Assembly (NCBI RefSeq): GCF_034422975.1
Contig: NZ_CP139873.1
Coordinates: 1,860,001 to 1,924,000, forward strand
DNA length: 64,000 nt
Direction: 5' to 3'
From: Idiomarina sp. PL1-037
Lineage (GTDB): Bacteria > Pseudomonadota > Gammaproteobacteria > Enterobacterales > Alteromonadaceae
Positions 53,946 to 61,870 of the stretch are shown piece after piece. Made by a program: the position numbers and the translations under genes. Within the stretch, counting starts at the first letter, position 1, and each line of letters starts with the position of its first letter. The notes below the pieces were generated by a model. It made no database searches, was not told where the DNA came from, and saw only the letters and a list, made by a program, of their open reading frames with translations.

Positions 53946-54413
53946 CTAGCGTCGTGGTCGATTGACGCAAGCGAAAATTTGCTCCGGAGTAAAGCCTCTC
54001 TGCTGTAAAAAGCGTACCTGACGATTCCATTCTTTTTCGTCTGCCGGGTCATCATCTCCAAACTTTTTCTGCTTCAGCTCTGCACACAATTCAAACCAGT
54101 CAACTTCCATGGATTCGAGCACGTCCTCAACAATGTCTGAAGCAACACCTTTTTGCTGAGTGGCCTGTGCCATGATTTTTAATCTGCCCTGCTTTTGCCC
54201 GACTTTTTCGCGAATAAAACTACCGGCAAAGCGTTCATCACTCTGCCAGCCTTCCTGTTTAAGCTCGTCAACAACACGGTTAACCATTTCTGCGGGCCAT
54301 TGTTTCTGGATTAATTTACGCTTTAATTCAGTTCTGCTCTGCTCTCGCATTGCCAGCAACCGAAAAGCACTGTCACGCAGTGCTTTTTCGTCATACTCTG
54401 AACTTTCGTCCAT
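53946..54413 (-). CDS. recX: Regulatory protein RecX
   Basis: 155 aa with the three-helix repeats of RecX (DSAFRLLAMREQSRTELKRKLIQKQW and ELKQEGWQSDERFAGSFI). RecX inhibits RecA filament growth. In E. coli recX follows recA directly; here the upstream neighbour is a divergent SIMPL-domain gene, so recA is not adjacent. The gene is 81 nt upstream of alaS on the same strand. The ATG overlaps nothing and is about 50 nt from the divergent start at 54464. Confidence 0.93.
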   Translation of the reverse strand: MDESSEYDEKALRDSAFRLLAMREQSRTELKRKLIQKQWPAEMVNRVVDELKQEGWQSDERFAGSFIREKVGQKQGRLKIMAQATQQKGVASDIVEDVLESMEVDWFELCAELKQKKFGDDDPADEKEWNRQVRFLQQRGFTPEQIFACVNRPRR

Positions 54414-54463
54414 GGTCTATACTCCAACACCTAACTATGGAATTTGGTCTAAGGATGCTTAAT

Positions 54464-55183
54464 ATGACTCAGAGTAATTCAAAATCAAGGTTTCTCTTCG
54501 TTTGTCTTGTCTTTCTTACGGCAGGATTTACCACTTTCGCTCAAGCAGACGAGCGCACCTTATCAATATCCGGTAGCGGTAGTGTTTCTGCTATTCCCGA
54601 TCAGATGTCACTGACTTTCTGGATTGAGGAACGTGGCAATAAACTTAGCTCCCAAAAGTCTATGGTTGATGACACCACCAGCCGCCTGATTAACGATCTA
54701 AACGATAAAGGCGTAGAAGACAAAGACATTCGTTCTTACCAATTACAAATTTACCCCCGCTATGAACAAAACGATGACGGGAAAAGAGAACAAGATGGCT
54801 TTGTGGTTAAACGGGAAGTTCAGATCACTCTGTTAGAACCTGAAAACTACGACAAAATTATCGACTTGGCATTAGCGCGGGGAGTCACTCGCGTTGGCCA
54901 GGTTCAGTTTGAAATTAGTGATCAGCAGGGTTTGTACCAGCAAGCGCTCGTTAACGCTTATGAACAAGCGAAAAATAAGGCCGAACGTTTGGCTACCGCC
55001 GCGGGTCTCAAGCTGACAGGAACATTAAGTATCGCGGAACGTTCTATGTCACGACCGATGGTCATGCAAATGGCAGAAATTAGCAGCCGCTCAAACAAAG
55101 TGTCATTACCCGGACAGCAAACCATTGAGGCACAAGTTGAGGTTATATTCTCAACCAAAACTCTGTCGGGCGCTGACAATTAA
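54464..55183 (+). CDS. Exported SIMPL (DUF541) domain protein, YggE-like
   Basis: 239 aa from ATG 54464 (AAGGA 6 nt upstream); an in-frame ATG at 54455 has poorer spacing and longer upstream readings overlap recX. Signal peptide (about 1-29, ending AQA), then a DUF541/SIMPL domain (RTLSISGSGSVSAIPDQMSLTFWIEERG, with A-K-N-K-A helix EQAKNKAERLATAAGLKL). E. coli YggE lowers oxidative stress, but its biochemistry is unknown. It is divergent from recX. Confidence 0.88.
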   Translation: MTQSNSKSRFLFVCLVFLTAGFTTFAQADERTLSISGSGSVSAIPDQMSLTFWIEERGNKLSSQKSMVDDTTSRLINDLNDKGVEDKDIRSYQLQIYPRYEQNDDGKREQDGFVVKREVQITLLEPENYDKIIDLALARGVTRVGQVQFEISDQQGLYQQALVNAYEQAKNKAERLATAAGLKLTGTLSIAERSMSRPMVMQMAEISSRSNKVSLPGQQTIEAQVEVIFSTKTLSGADN

Positions 55184-55254
55184 ATCGTTGCTATGTTGAA
55201 TAGACAGAGTAAAATAGCTTAACAATCAACAAAATTTTAACAGATAGAGCTATC

Positions 55255-57099
55255 TTGTTTCTAAAAATTCAAAGTCTTTTATTTATTACTTTACTCGCTG
55301 TCACTTCATTCGTTTCAGCTCAGGAGTGGCAGCAGCAACGCGTTGATGCCAGCAGTAGCCCGGACAAATGGATAAAAAAGACTTCTGAATTAATAGAACA
55401 GTACAATAACCAGCGCCAGTTTGAAGAACTGGCAATGGCTTACGCATTGCAAGTTGAGGCCTACCGATATTCCGGCCAGGAGAGTAAAGCACATGCAGCT
55501 ATAGATGAAGGCTTACGCTTTGCGGAATTGGCCGACTCAAAAATAGCAAAAACTCTGCTGAGAATTAACCAAACCTCGTATTTCTTACAACGAGGCAAAA
55601 TTCGCCAGGCCAATACCAGTATTACCCACGCACTCAAAAATGCTAAAGCCTCCGGCAATAAGGATTTACAGATAGAAACCGACATCCTTCATGCGCAAGT
55701 AATGAAGAATACGGGCGATATAGCCCAGGCACTGCAAACCCTGGAAGAGCTCAACCGTAATGCCTACACGGCACACCCCAGGTTGCAGGTAGAGTTTCAC
55801 GCTCTAATTGGCTCTGTTTATCTCGATGTCGGGGCAAACGAAATTGGTTTAGAGCACATTCAGGATGCACTCGACATCAGCAGAGAGCATTTGGGTCAAT
55901 GGGATGTTTCAGTACTCGAATACAATTTAGCCACTGCCTACCGAGATGGGGGGAATAATGAAAAAGCCAGGCAGCATTTTGAAACGGCTTTAGAAATCAG
56001 TAAAGCCATTAAAGATGATCTTGGCGTCGCTTACGCCCTCTTCCAAATCGCCTCAATTAACATCAAAAACGGAAATTATCAGCAAGCCCTAAAACGTCTC
56101 AACAGAGCCATGCCGCAATTTAGAGCGGCCGGAGCCCACCCTATGGAGGCACGGAGCCGGCTAGCCATGGTTTCGGCTTATTTAGGTACCAACCAACTTG
56201 AAAAAGCGCTTGCTCAACTAGAAGCCGCCAATTCGGTTATTAACACATTGACTGATAACGAGTTGTACCAAACCCTTAATGAGCGTTGGTCTGAGTATTA
56301 TCAGCGTATAGAAAATTACAAGCCGGCTCTGGAAAGTTACAAGACTTCCGTCGATTATATGCAGAAAGTAAGGGAGCAAACTCAGGATAAGCAAGTACAG
56401 GAAATTATGGTGCGCCTGGAAATTAAAGAACAGGAGACCACCAATGAATTACTTCAAAAAGAAAATCAATTGCAGGAGTTAGAACTGCAAGAGCAGCAAA
56501 CCTCCTATTACCTGCTGGTGTGGATCATTATTTCAGGCCTTTTAGTGGTTATTATTGTTTCGGCTTTTCTGTATCAGCAGTGGCGGGCTCGTAAAAACTT
56601 CGCCGAATTGGCATTAAAAGACGACTTAACGAACGCGCCGAATCGACGTGCCATTGTCCGTATTTGCAAAAAAGGTCTGGAGCAAGCTCGCGAACAACAA
56701 CGTCAGTTAGCCCTGGCCGTTGTCGACTTCGATTACTTTAAGGCAATAAATGATCAGTTTGGTCATGACGTTGGTGACCGCGTATTACAACGTTTTGCAG
56801 AAGTTGCCAAACTCAGCCTGCGTGATCAGGACAACTTTGGTCGCCTGGGAGGCGAAGAGTGGCTGCTGGTCTTTTTCGATGTCAGTAAAGAGGACGCGAA
56901 AAACATCTTCGAACGCATTACCGAAGAGCTGAACAGCAAGCCCATTAGCGGTTTGCCGAAAGACTATCGTATTACCTTCAGTATGGGCTTTACCAACGCT
57001 CACCCGGAAGATAGCTTTGATTCTCTTTATAAACGTGCGGATGACGTTTTGTTCGAAGCTAAGGATAAAGGCCGGGAGCGCCTAATCATCACCGATTAG
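55255..57099 (+). CDS. TPR-containing diguanylate cyclase (GGEEW active site)
   Basis: 614 aa, best start TTG 55255 because the signal peptide (MFLKIQSLLFITLLAVTSFV) begins there. A periplasmic region of TPR-like helical pairs (about 40-380) precedes a coiled-coil stretch, one transmembrane helix (about 418-442) and a cytoplasmic GGDEF domain (about 455-612). The domain has DDLTNAPNRR, DFDYFKAINDQFGHDVGDRVL and GRLGGEEWLLVF. The signature is GGEEW instead of GG(D/E)EF. An inhibitory I site (RDQD) lies five residues before it. Metal and GTP residues otherwise look intact, so c-di-GMP synthesis is plausible. The TPR part probably senses a periplasmic protein. Confidence 0.87.
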   Translation: MFLKIQSLLFITLLAVTSFVSAQEWQQQRVDASSSPDKWIKKTSELIEQYNNQRQFEELAMAYALQVEAYRYSGQESKAHAAIDEGLRFAELADSKIAKTLLRINQTSYFLQRGKIRQANTSITHALKNAKASGNKDLQIETDILHAQVMKNTGDIAQALQTLEELNRNAYTAHPRLQVEFHALIGSVYLDVGANEIGLEHIQDALDISREHLGQWDVSVLEYNLATAYRDGGNNEKARQHFETALEISKAIKDDLGVAYALFQIASINIKNGNYQQALKRLNRAMPQFRAAGAHPMEARSRLAMVSAYLGTNQLEKALAQLEAANSVINTLTDNELYQTLNERWSEYYQRIENYKPALESYKTSVDYMQKVREQTQDKQVQEIMVRLEIKEQETTNELLQKENQLQELELQEQQTSYYLLVWIIISGLLVVIIVSAFLYQQWRARKNFAELALKDDLTNAPNRRAIVRICKKGLEQAREQQRQLALAVVDFDYFKAINDQFGHDVGDRVLQRFAEVAKLSLRDQDNFGRLGGEEWLLVFFDVSKEDAKNIFERITEELNSKPISGLPKDYRITFSMGFTNAHPEDSFDSLYKRADDVLFEAKDKGRERLIITD

Positions 57100-58144
57100 A
57101 GCTCATCTGTTCTAAATCAGGCAAATTATGACTGATACAGTGCAAACCACCGCCCCCTAAGACAAATTCGCGTGCGTCAACGGCAATGACCTTGCGCTCC
57201 GGAAGCGCTTCGCAAACAGTCATCAAGGCTTGAGCGTCTGTGGTTAAACCAAACTGAGGTACTGCAACTAGCTTGCTCGTTTGCAAAACATTCACATAAC
57301 TGCAAAGTAAAGGCAGTTCAACAGTACGTTTTAAGCTTGACGATGTAAGCTCAACCCCCTCTCTTTCTTCACTCGCAGGCAGTTGTGGAAGCGGCAAAGG
57401 TAGTGGAATGGTTTGAATGTAAGCAGGCAGTTTATCCAGTTGTTTTTTAAGCGCCTGGCAGGTTTTATAATCAGGGTGCGCGGTATTATCAGTGGCCGCA
57501 TACAACAAAGTATTTGCTTCAACGAATAACGCCATATTATCTATATGCCCGCCCGTTTCATCAGCAACCAAGGCGCCATCAAAAAAGTGTAAACGCTGCC
57601 CGGGGAGCAACCGGCCTAATAAAGACGTTATCTCCAGCTCTGTCATTGCCGGGTTGCGCTGCTTAATACAGGCCAGGCCAATGAGCCAGTCACCCTGACC
57701 GTTGTGCGTAAAAGCACCACCTTCCGCAATAAGCAGGTTATTTGTTAATGGGCTTTTCAAGCGAGAACACAGACTTTGACTAAAAACTTTATCAGCAGCA
57801 ATATCGTTCTGGACACCACCCCAGCCATCAAAATCAAAAGACAATGCCGCCAGCTGGCCGTCGCTGTTTAACTGCCACAGTGGCGTAGTATCGCGTAGCC
57901 AGATATCGTCATAATCAATTTCAATGCGCTGAACGGACTTAAGTGCCTCGGGTACACTGTCGCTTGTGCTCGCAGGAACAACGAGCGAAACCGGCGTGTT
58001 AGCAGACAATTGTTTTATTAGCTTTATGAGAGCGTCACGAGCTGGTTCGGCATGCTTACGCCAAACATCACTGCGGTATGGCCAGGCCAGCAACAAACGC
58101 TGGTTTTCCATAAAATCAGGTAACCAGCGCGCAGTAGTGGTCAC
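57089..58144 (-). CDS. aguA: Agmatine deiminase family protein
   Basis: 351 aa from GTG 58144, immediately after the rluB stop. Guanidine-modifying fold with substrate residues in DDIWLRDTTP (about 83), EGGAFTHNG, DETGGHIDNMALFV and the nucleophilic Cys in GGGGLHCISH near residue 335. Agmatine deiminase produces N-carbamoylputrescine. The aguB amidase needed for putrescine is not nearby, so a different guanidine or peptidyl-arginine substrate remains possible. It ends an apparent seven-gene leftward string and overlaps the convergent diguanylate cyclase by 11 nt. Confidence 0.85.
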   Translation of the reverse strand: MTTTARWLPDFMENQRLLLAWPYRSDVWRKHAEPARDALIKLIKQLSANTPVSLVVPASTSDSVPEALKSVQRIEIDYDDIWLRDTTPLWQLNSDGQLAALSFDFDGWGGVQNDIAADKVFSQSLCSRLKSPLTNNLLIAEGGAFTHNGQGDWLIGLACIKQRNPAMTELEITSLLGRLLPGQRLHFFDGALVADETGGHIDNMALFVEANTLLYAATDNTAHPDYKTCQALKKQLDKLPAYIQTIPLPLPLPQLPASEEREGVELTSSSLKRTVELPLLCSYVNVLQTSKLVAVPQFGLTTDAQALMTVCEALPERKVIAVDAREFVLGGGGLHCISHNLPDLEQMSSNR

Positions 58145-59005
58145 TTACTTACCCCGTCGTTTACTCTGTTTTTTATCCAGTCTGTGACGGGCGGTGGCTT
58201 TACGAATTTTCGCAAAACGACGCTGCTTAGACTCTTCATTACGAGGGTCGAGAAAAGACTCTTTTTCCGCCGGTAAATTAACCTGAGCTCTTAACGCATT
58301 GACCTGAGGCAATGACATTTCAGCCCAGCCGCCTTGCGGCAAGCCCGGCTCCAGAGGAATATCTCCATAACGAACACGGATAAGACGACTCACCTGCACT
58401 TCCTGTGATTCCCACAGGCGACGAACTTCACGATTACGCCCTTCACTGATAGTTACATGGAACCAGCGATTCATACCATCACCACCGGCAGGCTTTATGC
58501 TATTGAAATGCGCAGGGCCATCTTCCAGTTGCACACCTTTTCTCAGGCGCTGCATCATGGCTTCATCCACCTCGCCAAACACCCGTACCGCGTATTCACG
58601 TTCAACCTGCTGGCTGGGGTGCATCAGACGATTTGCAAGTTCACCGTCAGTAGTGAACAACAACAGACCCGAGGTGTTCACATCAAGCCGACCCACAGCG
58701 ACCCAACGCGCACCGCTCATTCTTGGCAAGCGATCATAAACGGTCGGCCGTCCTTCAGGATCCTTGCGCGTACACAATTCCCCCTCAGGTTTGTGATAAA
58801 TCAAAACTCGGCAAATGACCTCTTCTTCAGGTTTAATCTGAACTTCGTGGCCATCAATGCGTACTTTTGCGTCGGCATCAATACGTTCACCCAATTGTGC
58901 TACTTTGCCGTTCACACGAATCCGCCCCGCTGAAATTTTTGTTTCAATTTCGCGGCGTGAACCATGTCCAGATCGGGCTAAAACCTTTTGTAATTTCTCG
59001 GTCAT
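58145..59005 (-). CDS. rluB: 23S rRNA pseudouridine(2605) synthase
   Basis: 286 aa. N-terminal S4 RNA-binding domain (1-62, VLARSGHGSRREIETKISAGRIRVNG), then the RsuA-type catalytic domain with Asp in VGRLDVNTSGLLLFTTDGELANRL. The C-terminal tail is Lys/Arg-rich (KQSKRRGK). It makes pseudouridine 2605 in 23S rRNA. ATG overlaps the scpB stop by one base (TAATG). The rluB-after-scpB order is common in proteobacteria. Confidence 0.94.
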   Translation of the reverse strand: MTEKLQKVLARSGHGSRREIETKISAGRIRVNGKVAQLGERIDADAKVRIDGHEVQIKPEEEVICRVLIYHKPEGELCTRKDPEGRPTVYDRLPRMSGARWVAVGRLDVNTSGLLLFTTDGELANRLMHPSQQVEREYAVRVFGEVDEAMMQRLRKGVQLEDGPAHFNSIKPAGGDGMNRWFHVTISEGRNREVRRLWESQEVQVSRLIRVRYGDIPLEPGLPQGGWAEMSLPQVNALRAQVNLPAEKESFLDPRNEESKQRRFAKIRKATARHRLDKKQSKRRGK

Positions 59006-59577
59006 TACGAATCATCTCTCTCGTTAGTCGCTGTCTCAGCGGTACGTTCATCATCTTCATCAAGTGTGTCGATATCAGGCAATTCTGATAAATCACTTAA
59101 ATTAAAATCATCTAAAAAATCGTTAGTGCTGGCATAAAGCTGGGGTCTTCCCGGCACTTCTTTGTGCCCTACGACTTTAATCCAACCTCGTTCCTGCAAT
59201 GTTTTCATTATTTGGCTACTGACACTTACACCACGTATTTGTTCAATTTCACCACGCGTAATGGGCTGCCGGTAAACAATTAACGCCAAAGTTTCCAACA
59301 AAGCGTTTGAGTAACGAGGCGGTTTTTCCTGCCAAAGCCCGGCTAACCTCTGTCCCAACTCCGCCCGTGTTTGAAAACGGTAACCGGAAGCCACTTTCAC
59401 CAACTCAATACCACGTTCCTGGTAGTCTGACTGCAACTCTTTAAGTTGCTGCCTTATAGCCGCCAGCGAGGCCTCGCCCTCATTCAGCAGCAGCTGATAC
59501 AGCTGCTCAGCCGATAACGGCTGCGGATGCGCAAACAAGGCCGCTTCAATAAGTTGTTTAAGCTGTAACGGATTCAT
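59005..59577 (-). CDS. scpB: Segregation and condensation protein B
   Basis: 190 aa. Two winged-helix domains; conserved sections include LKQLIEAALFAHPQPLSAEQL at the start and ALLETLALIVYRQPITRGEIEQIRGVSV in the middle. The C-terminal 30 residues are acidic. It dimerises on ScpA to complete the SMC complex. It overlaps the end of scpA by 20 nt, implying tight coupling. Confidence 0.95.
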   Translation of the reverse strand: MNPLQLKQLIEAALFAHPQPLSAEQLYQLLLNEGEASLAAIRQQLKELQSDYQERGIELVKVASGYRFQTRAELGQRLAGLWQEKPPRYSNALLETLALIVYRQPITRGEIEQIRGVSVSSQIMKTLQERGWIKVVGHKEVPGRPQLYASTNDFLDDFNLSDLSELPDIDTLDEDDERTAETATNERDDS

Positions 59578-60373
59578 CGTGACTGTGCTGTCTCAAACTC
59601 AGGCGAATATCACTCATAGGCTCTACTTGTGACAATTCTATCATTGATTCTTTCACAAGTTCCAAAATTGCTAAAAAACTGACCACAGCTCCGGCGCGAC
59701 CTTCTTTTCGGGTAAAAAGTTGGCTAAAAGAAACGTATTTTTTATGGCTCAAAAACTCCAGTACCTGGCTCATTCGCGCTCGTGTCGATAGTTGCTCGCG
59801 CTTTATCTGGTGGTGAGCTTTTAACTCCACCTGTTGTAACACACGGCTAAAAGCGAGAGTTAAGTCTTCAAGAGTCACTTCCGGCGGCGCAGCCGTTAAC
59901 CACTCGCGTGCATTACTGCCAACCTCACCCAATACAATATCTCGTCCCACCTGCGGTTGCTGATCAATATATTCAGCACCCTGGCGTATCGCCTCATATT
60001 CCTGCAGGCGTCTTATAAGCTCCGCCCTCGGGTCTTCTTCCTCGTCATCTTCCTGAGGCGGTTTGGGTAACAACAAACGGCTTTTTATTTCGGCCAGAAT
60101 GGCCGCCATCACCAAATAATCGGCGGCAAGCTCCAGCTTCAGCTCTTGCATCATGTCCACATACTCAACATATTGCCGGGTAATGGCCAGAACAGGCATG
60201 TCCACAATATCGAGCTTTTGTTTGCGAATTAAATACAACAAGAGATCCATCGGACCACTGAAAGTATCTAGTATAACTTCCAACGCATCCGGCGGTATAT
60301 AGAGGTCTTCAGGCTTTTCTATAACCGGTTCGCCGCGAACAAAGCCTAAAGGCAGTGACTGTTGTTCCGCCAT
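59558..60373 (-). CDS. scpA: Segregation and condensation protein A
   Basis: 271 aa. Kleisin with N-terminal LDTFSGPMDLLLYLIRKQKLDIVDMPV (Smc-neck contact), an acidic loop (PPQEDDEEEDPRAELIRRL) and a C-terminal winged helix (KYVSFSQLFTRKEGRAGAVVSFLAILEL). With ScpB and Smc (11.3-14.8 kb) it forms bacterial condensin. It is 27 nt downstream of the YciO-like gene. Confidence 0.95.
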   Translation of the reverse strand: MAEQQSLPLGFVRGEPVIEKPEDLYIPPDALEVILDTFSGPMDLLLYLIRKQKLDIVDMPVLAITRQYVEYVDMMQELKLELAADYLVMAAILAEIKSRLLLPKPPQEDDEEEDPRAELIRRLQEYEAIRQGAEYIDQQPQVGRDIVLGEVGSNAREWLTAAPPEVTLEDLTLAFSRVLQQVELKAHHQIKREQLSTRARMSQVLEFLSHKKYVSFSQLFTRKEGRAGAVVSFLAILELVKESMIELSQVEPMSDIRLSLRQHSHDESVTA

Positions 60374-60400
60374 AATTAAACCGAGTGCCTGTTTAAATGC

Positions 60401-61024
60401 CTAAAAATCAAAAGGCTCTACGTCTCCGGAACCTTCGCGACGAATGGTCGGTGCTCCCTCCGATAAATCCACAACCGTCGTTGGTTCTTCACCTTTATGG
60501 CCGCCATCAATAATTAAATTCACCAGCTTTTCCAGCTTACCCCGAATCTCTTCCGGATCAGATTCAGCCAGCATTCCTTCGCCAAGGATCAAACTGGTCG
60601 ACATTAATGGTTCATTTAACTCTTCCAACAAAGCCATTGCGATACGATTCGTCGGAACCCTTATACCAATAGTTTTACGTTTAGGATTTAACAGCCGCTT
60701 GGGAACCTCTTTCGTTCCCTTTAGAATAAAAGTGTAAGGTCCGGGGGTGTTATTTTTCAGCAACCGAAAGGCGTCGTTATCAACCCGCGCATAAGTCGCA
60801 AGCTCAGATAAATCACGGCACATTAGAGTAAAGTTGTGCTCTTTGTCTATTTCACGAATCTGACAAATACGGTCAGCCGCTGCTTTATCACCAATTTGAC
60901 AACCAATGGCATAACCCGAGTCGGTGGGGTAAACCACCACTCCACTTTTACGAATAATCTGAACCGATTGCTGAATTAAACGTGCTTGAGGATTTTCCGG
61001 ATGAATTTCAAAATATTGACTCAT
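60401..61024 (-). CDS. yciO: YciO-like Sua5/YrdC family protein
   Basis: 207 aa. YrdC-fold with GVVVYPTDSGYAIGCQIG, a KEHNFTLMCRDLSELATYA segment and TIGIRVPTNRIAMALLEELNEPLMSTS. The family includes TsaC/Sua5 threonylcarbamoyl-AMP synthases. The E. coli neighbour YciO is similar to this protein and lies beside yciV; whether YciO makes the same product is debated. It lies 9 nt after rnm. Confidence 0.9.
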   Translation of the reverse strand: MSQYFEIHPENPQARLIQQSVQIIRKSGVVVYPTDSGYAIGCQIGDKAAADRICQIREIDKEHNFTLMCRDLSELATYARVDNDAFRLLKNNTPGPYTFILKGTKEVPKRLLNPKRKTIGIRVPTNRIAMALLEELNEPLMSTSLILGEGMLAESDPEEIRGKLEKLVNLIIDGGHKGEEPTTVVDLSEGAPTIRREGSGDVEPFDF

Positions 61025-61033
61025 AATCTCACC

Positions 61034-61870
61034 TCAATCCTGATACTGTGACCAATGCTCCCATATTGGCACACAGTCCGCTGGTAGACAAAGATTTTTA
61101 CCCAGTTCGCGCCAATTCCCCGGATAGTGAAAATCCGAGCCCTGCGAGGCTAAAAGGCCATATTCCTGGCTCATTTTCGCCAGGGCATCACGGTGACCGG
61201 GAGACTGCTGACACAAACTGACTTCCATGGCATCGAGTCCCCACTCTTTGCCCTGTATTAAAAGCTTGCGCAGCCATTTATTCGACATTTTGTAGCCATG
61301 CGGATGCGCCAGTACCGCCTTCCCTCCGGCTTCATGGATAGCTTCTATCGCGGTAGGAATATCACACCATTCAGGATTTACATAGGCACTATTGCCTTTG
61401 CCAATAAAGCGGTCAAAAGCTTTTTGTGGGTTGCTGACAATACCTTTTCGTACCATAGCGTCGGCAATGTGCTTACGTGTAGGCAAACCTTCCGCCTGGC
61501 ATTCTTCTGCTGATAAACTGACACCCCGCTGATATAACTTTTTCAGCATCGCATCGAATCTATTATAGCGACGTTGCTGTTGTTCGCTCAATAAAGCCTT
61601 TAAAGGTTCCGCACTCGGGTCGATATTAAGTCCAACAATATGAATTTCAAAGCTGTGCCAGCGACAACTGATTTCGACACCGTTTACCAGCTCAATCGGC
61701 AAGTTATCATGTTCGATGAGACGACTCGCTTCTGCCAGCCCGTCAACGCAATCATGATCGGTTATCGCCAGTACATCGACGTTCTGCTCACAAGCGCGCA
61801 GCACAAGCTCTGAAACTGATAGCGAGCCATCAGAACAGGTGCTGTGACAATGCAAATCGTAAACTGGCAT
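61034..61870 (-). CDS. rnm: PHP-domain nuclease RNase AM
   Basis: 278 aa from ATG 61870 (MPVYDLHCHSTCSDG), which overlaps the fadH stop by one base (TAATG); an open reading extending upstream to 62020 lies inside fadH and is not the start. PHP metal motifs: DLHCHSTCSDGSL, AITDHDCVDG, AVLAHPHGY and SQGSDFHYPG. The E. coli homologue YciV/Rnm matures 5' ends of 5S and 23S rRNA. The gene order rnm-yciO follows E. coli. Confidence 0.92.
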   Translation of the reverse strand: MPVYDLHCHSTCSDGSLSVSELVLRACEQNVDVLAITDHDCVDGLAEASRLIEHDNLPIELVNGVEISCRWHSFEIHIVGLNIDPSAEPLKALLSEQQQRRYNRFDAMLKKLYQRGVSLSAEECQAEGLPTRKHIADAMVRKGIVSNPQKAFDRFIGKGNSAYVNPEWCDIPTAIEAIHEAGGKAVLAHPHGYKMSNKWLRKLLIQGKEWGLDAMEVSLCQQSPGHRDALAKMSQEYGLLASQGSDFHYPGNWRELGKNLCLPADCVPIWEHWSQYQD

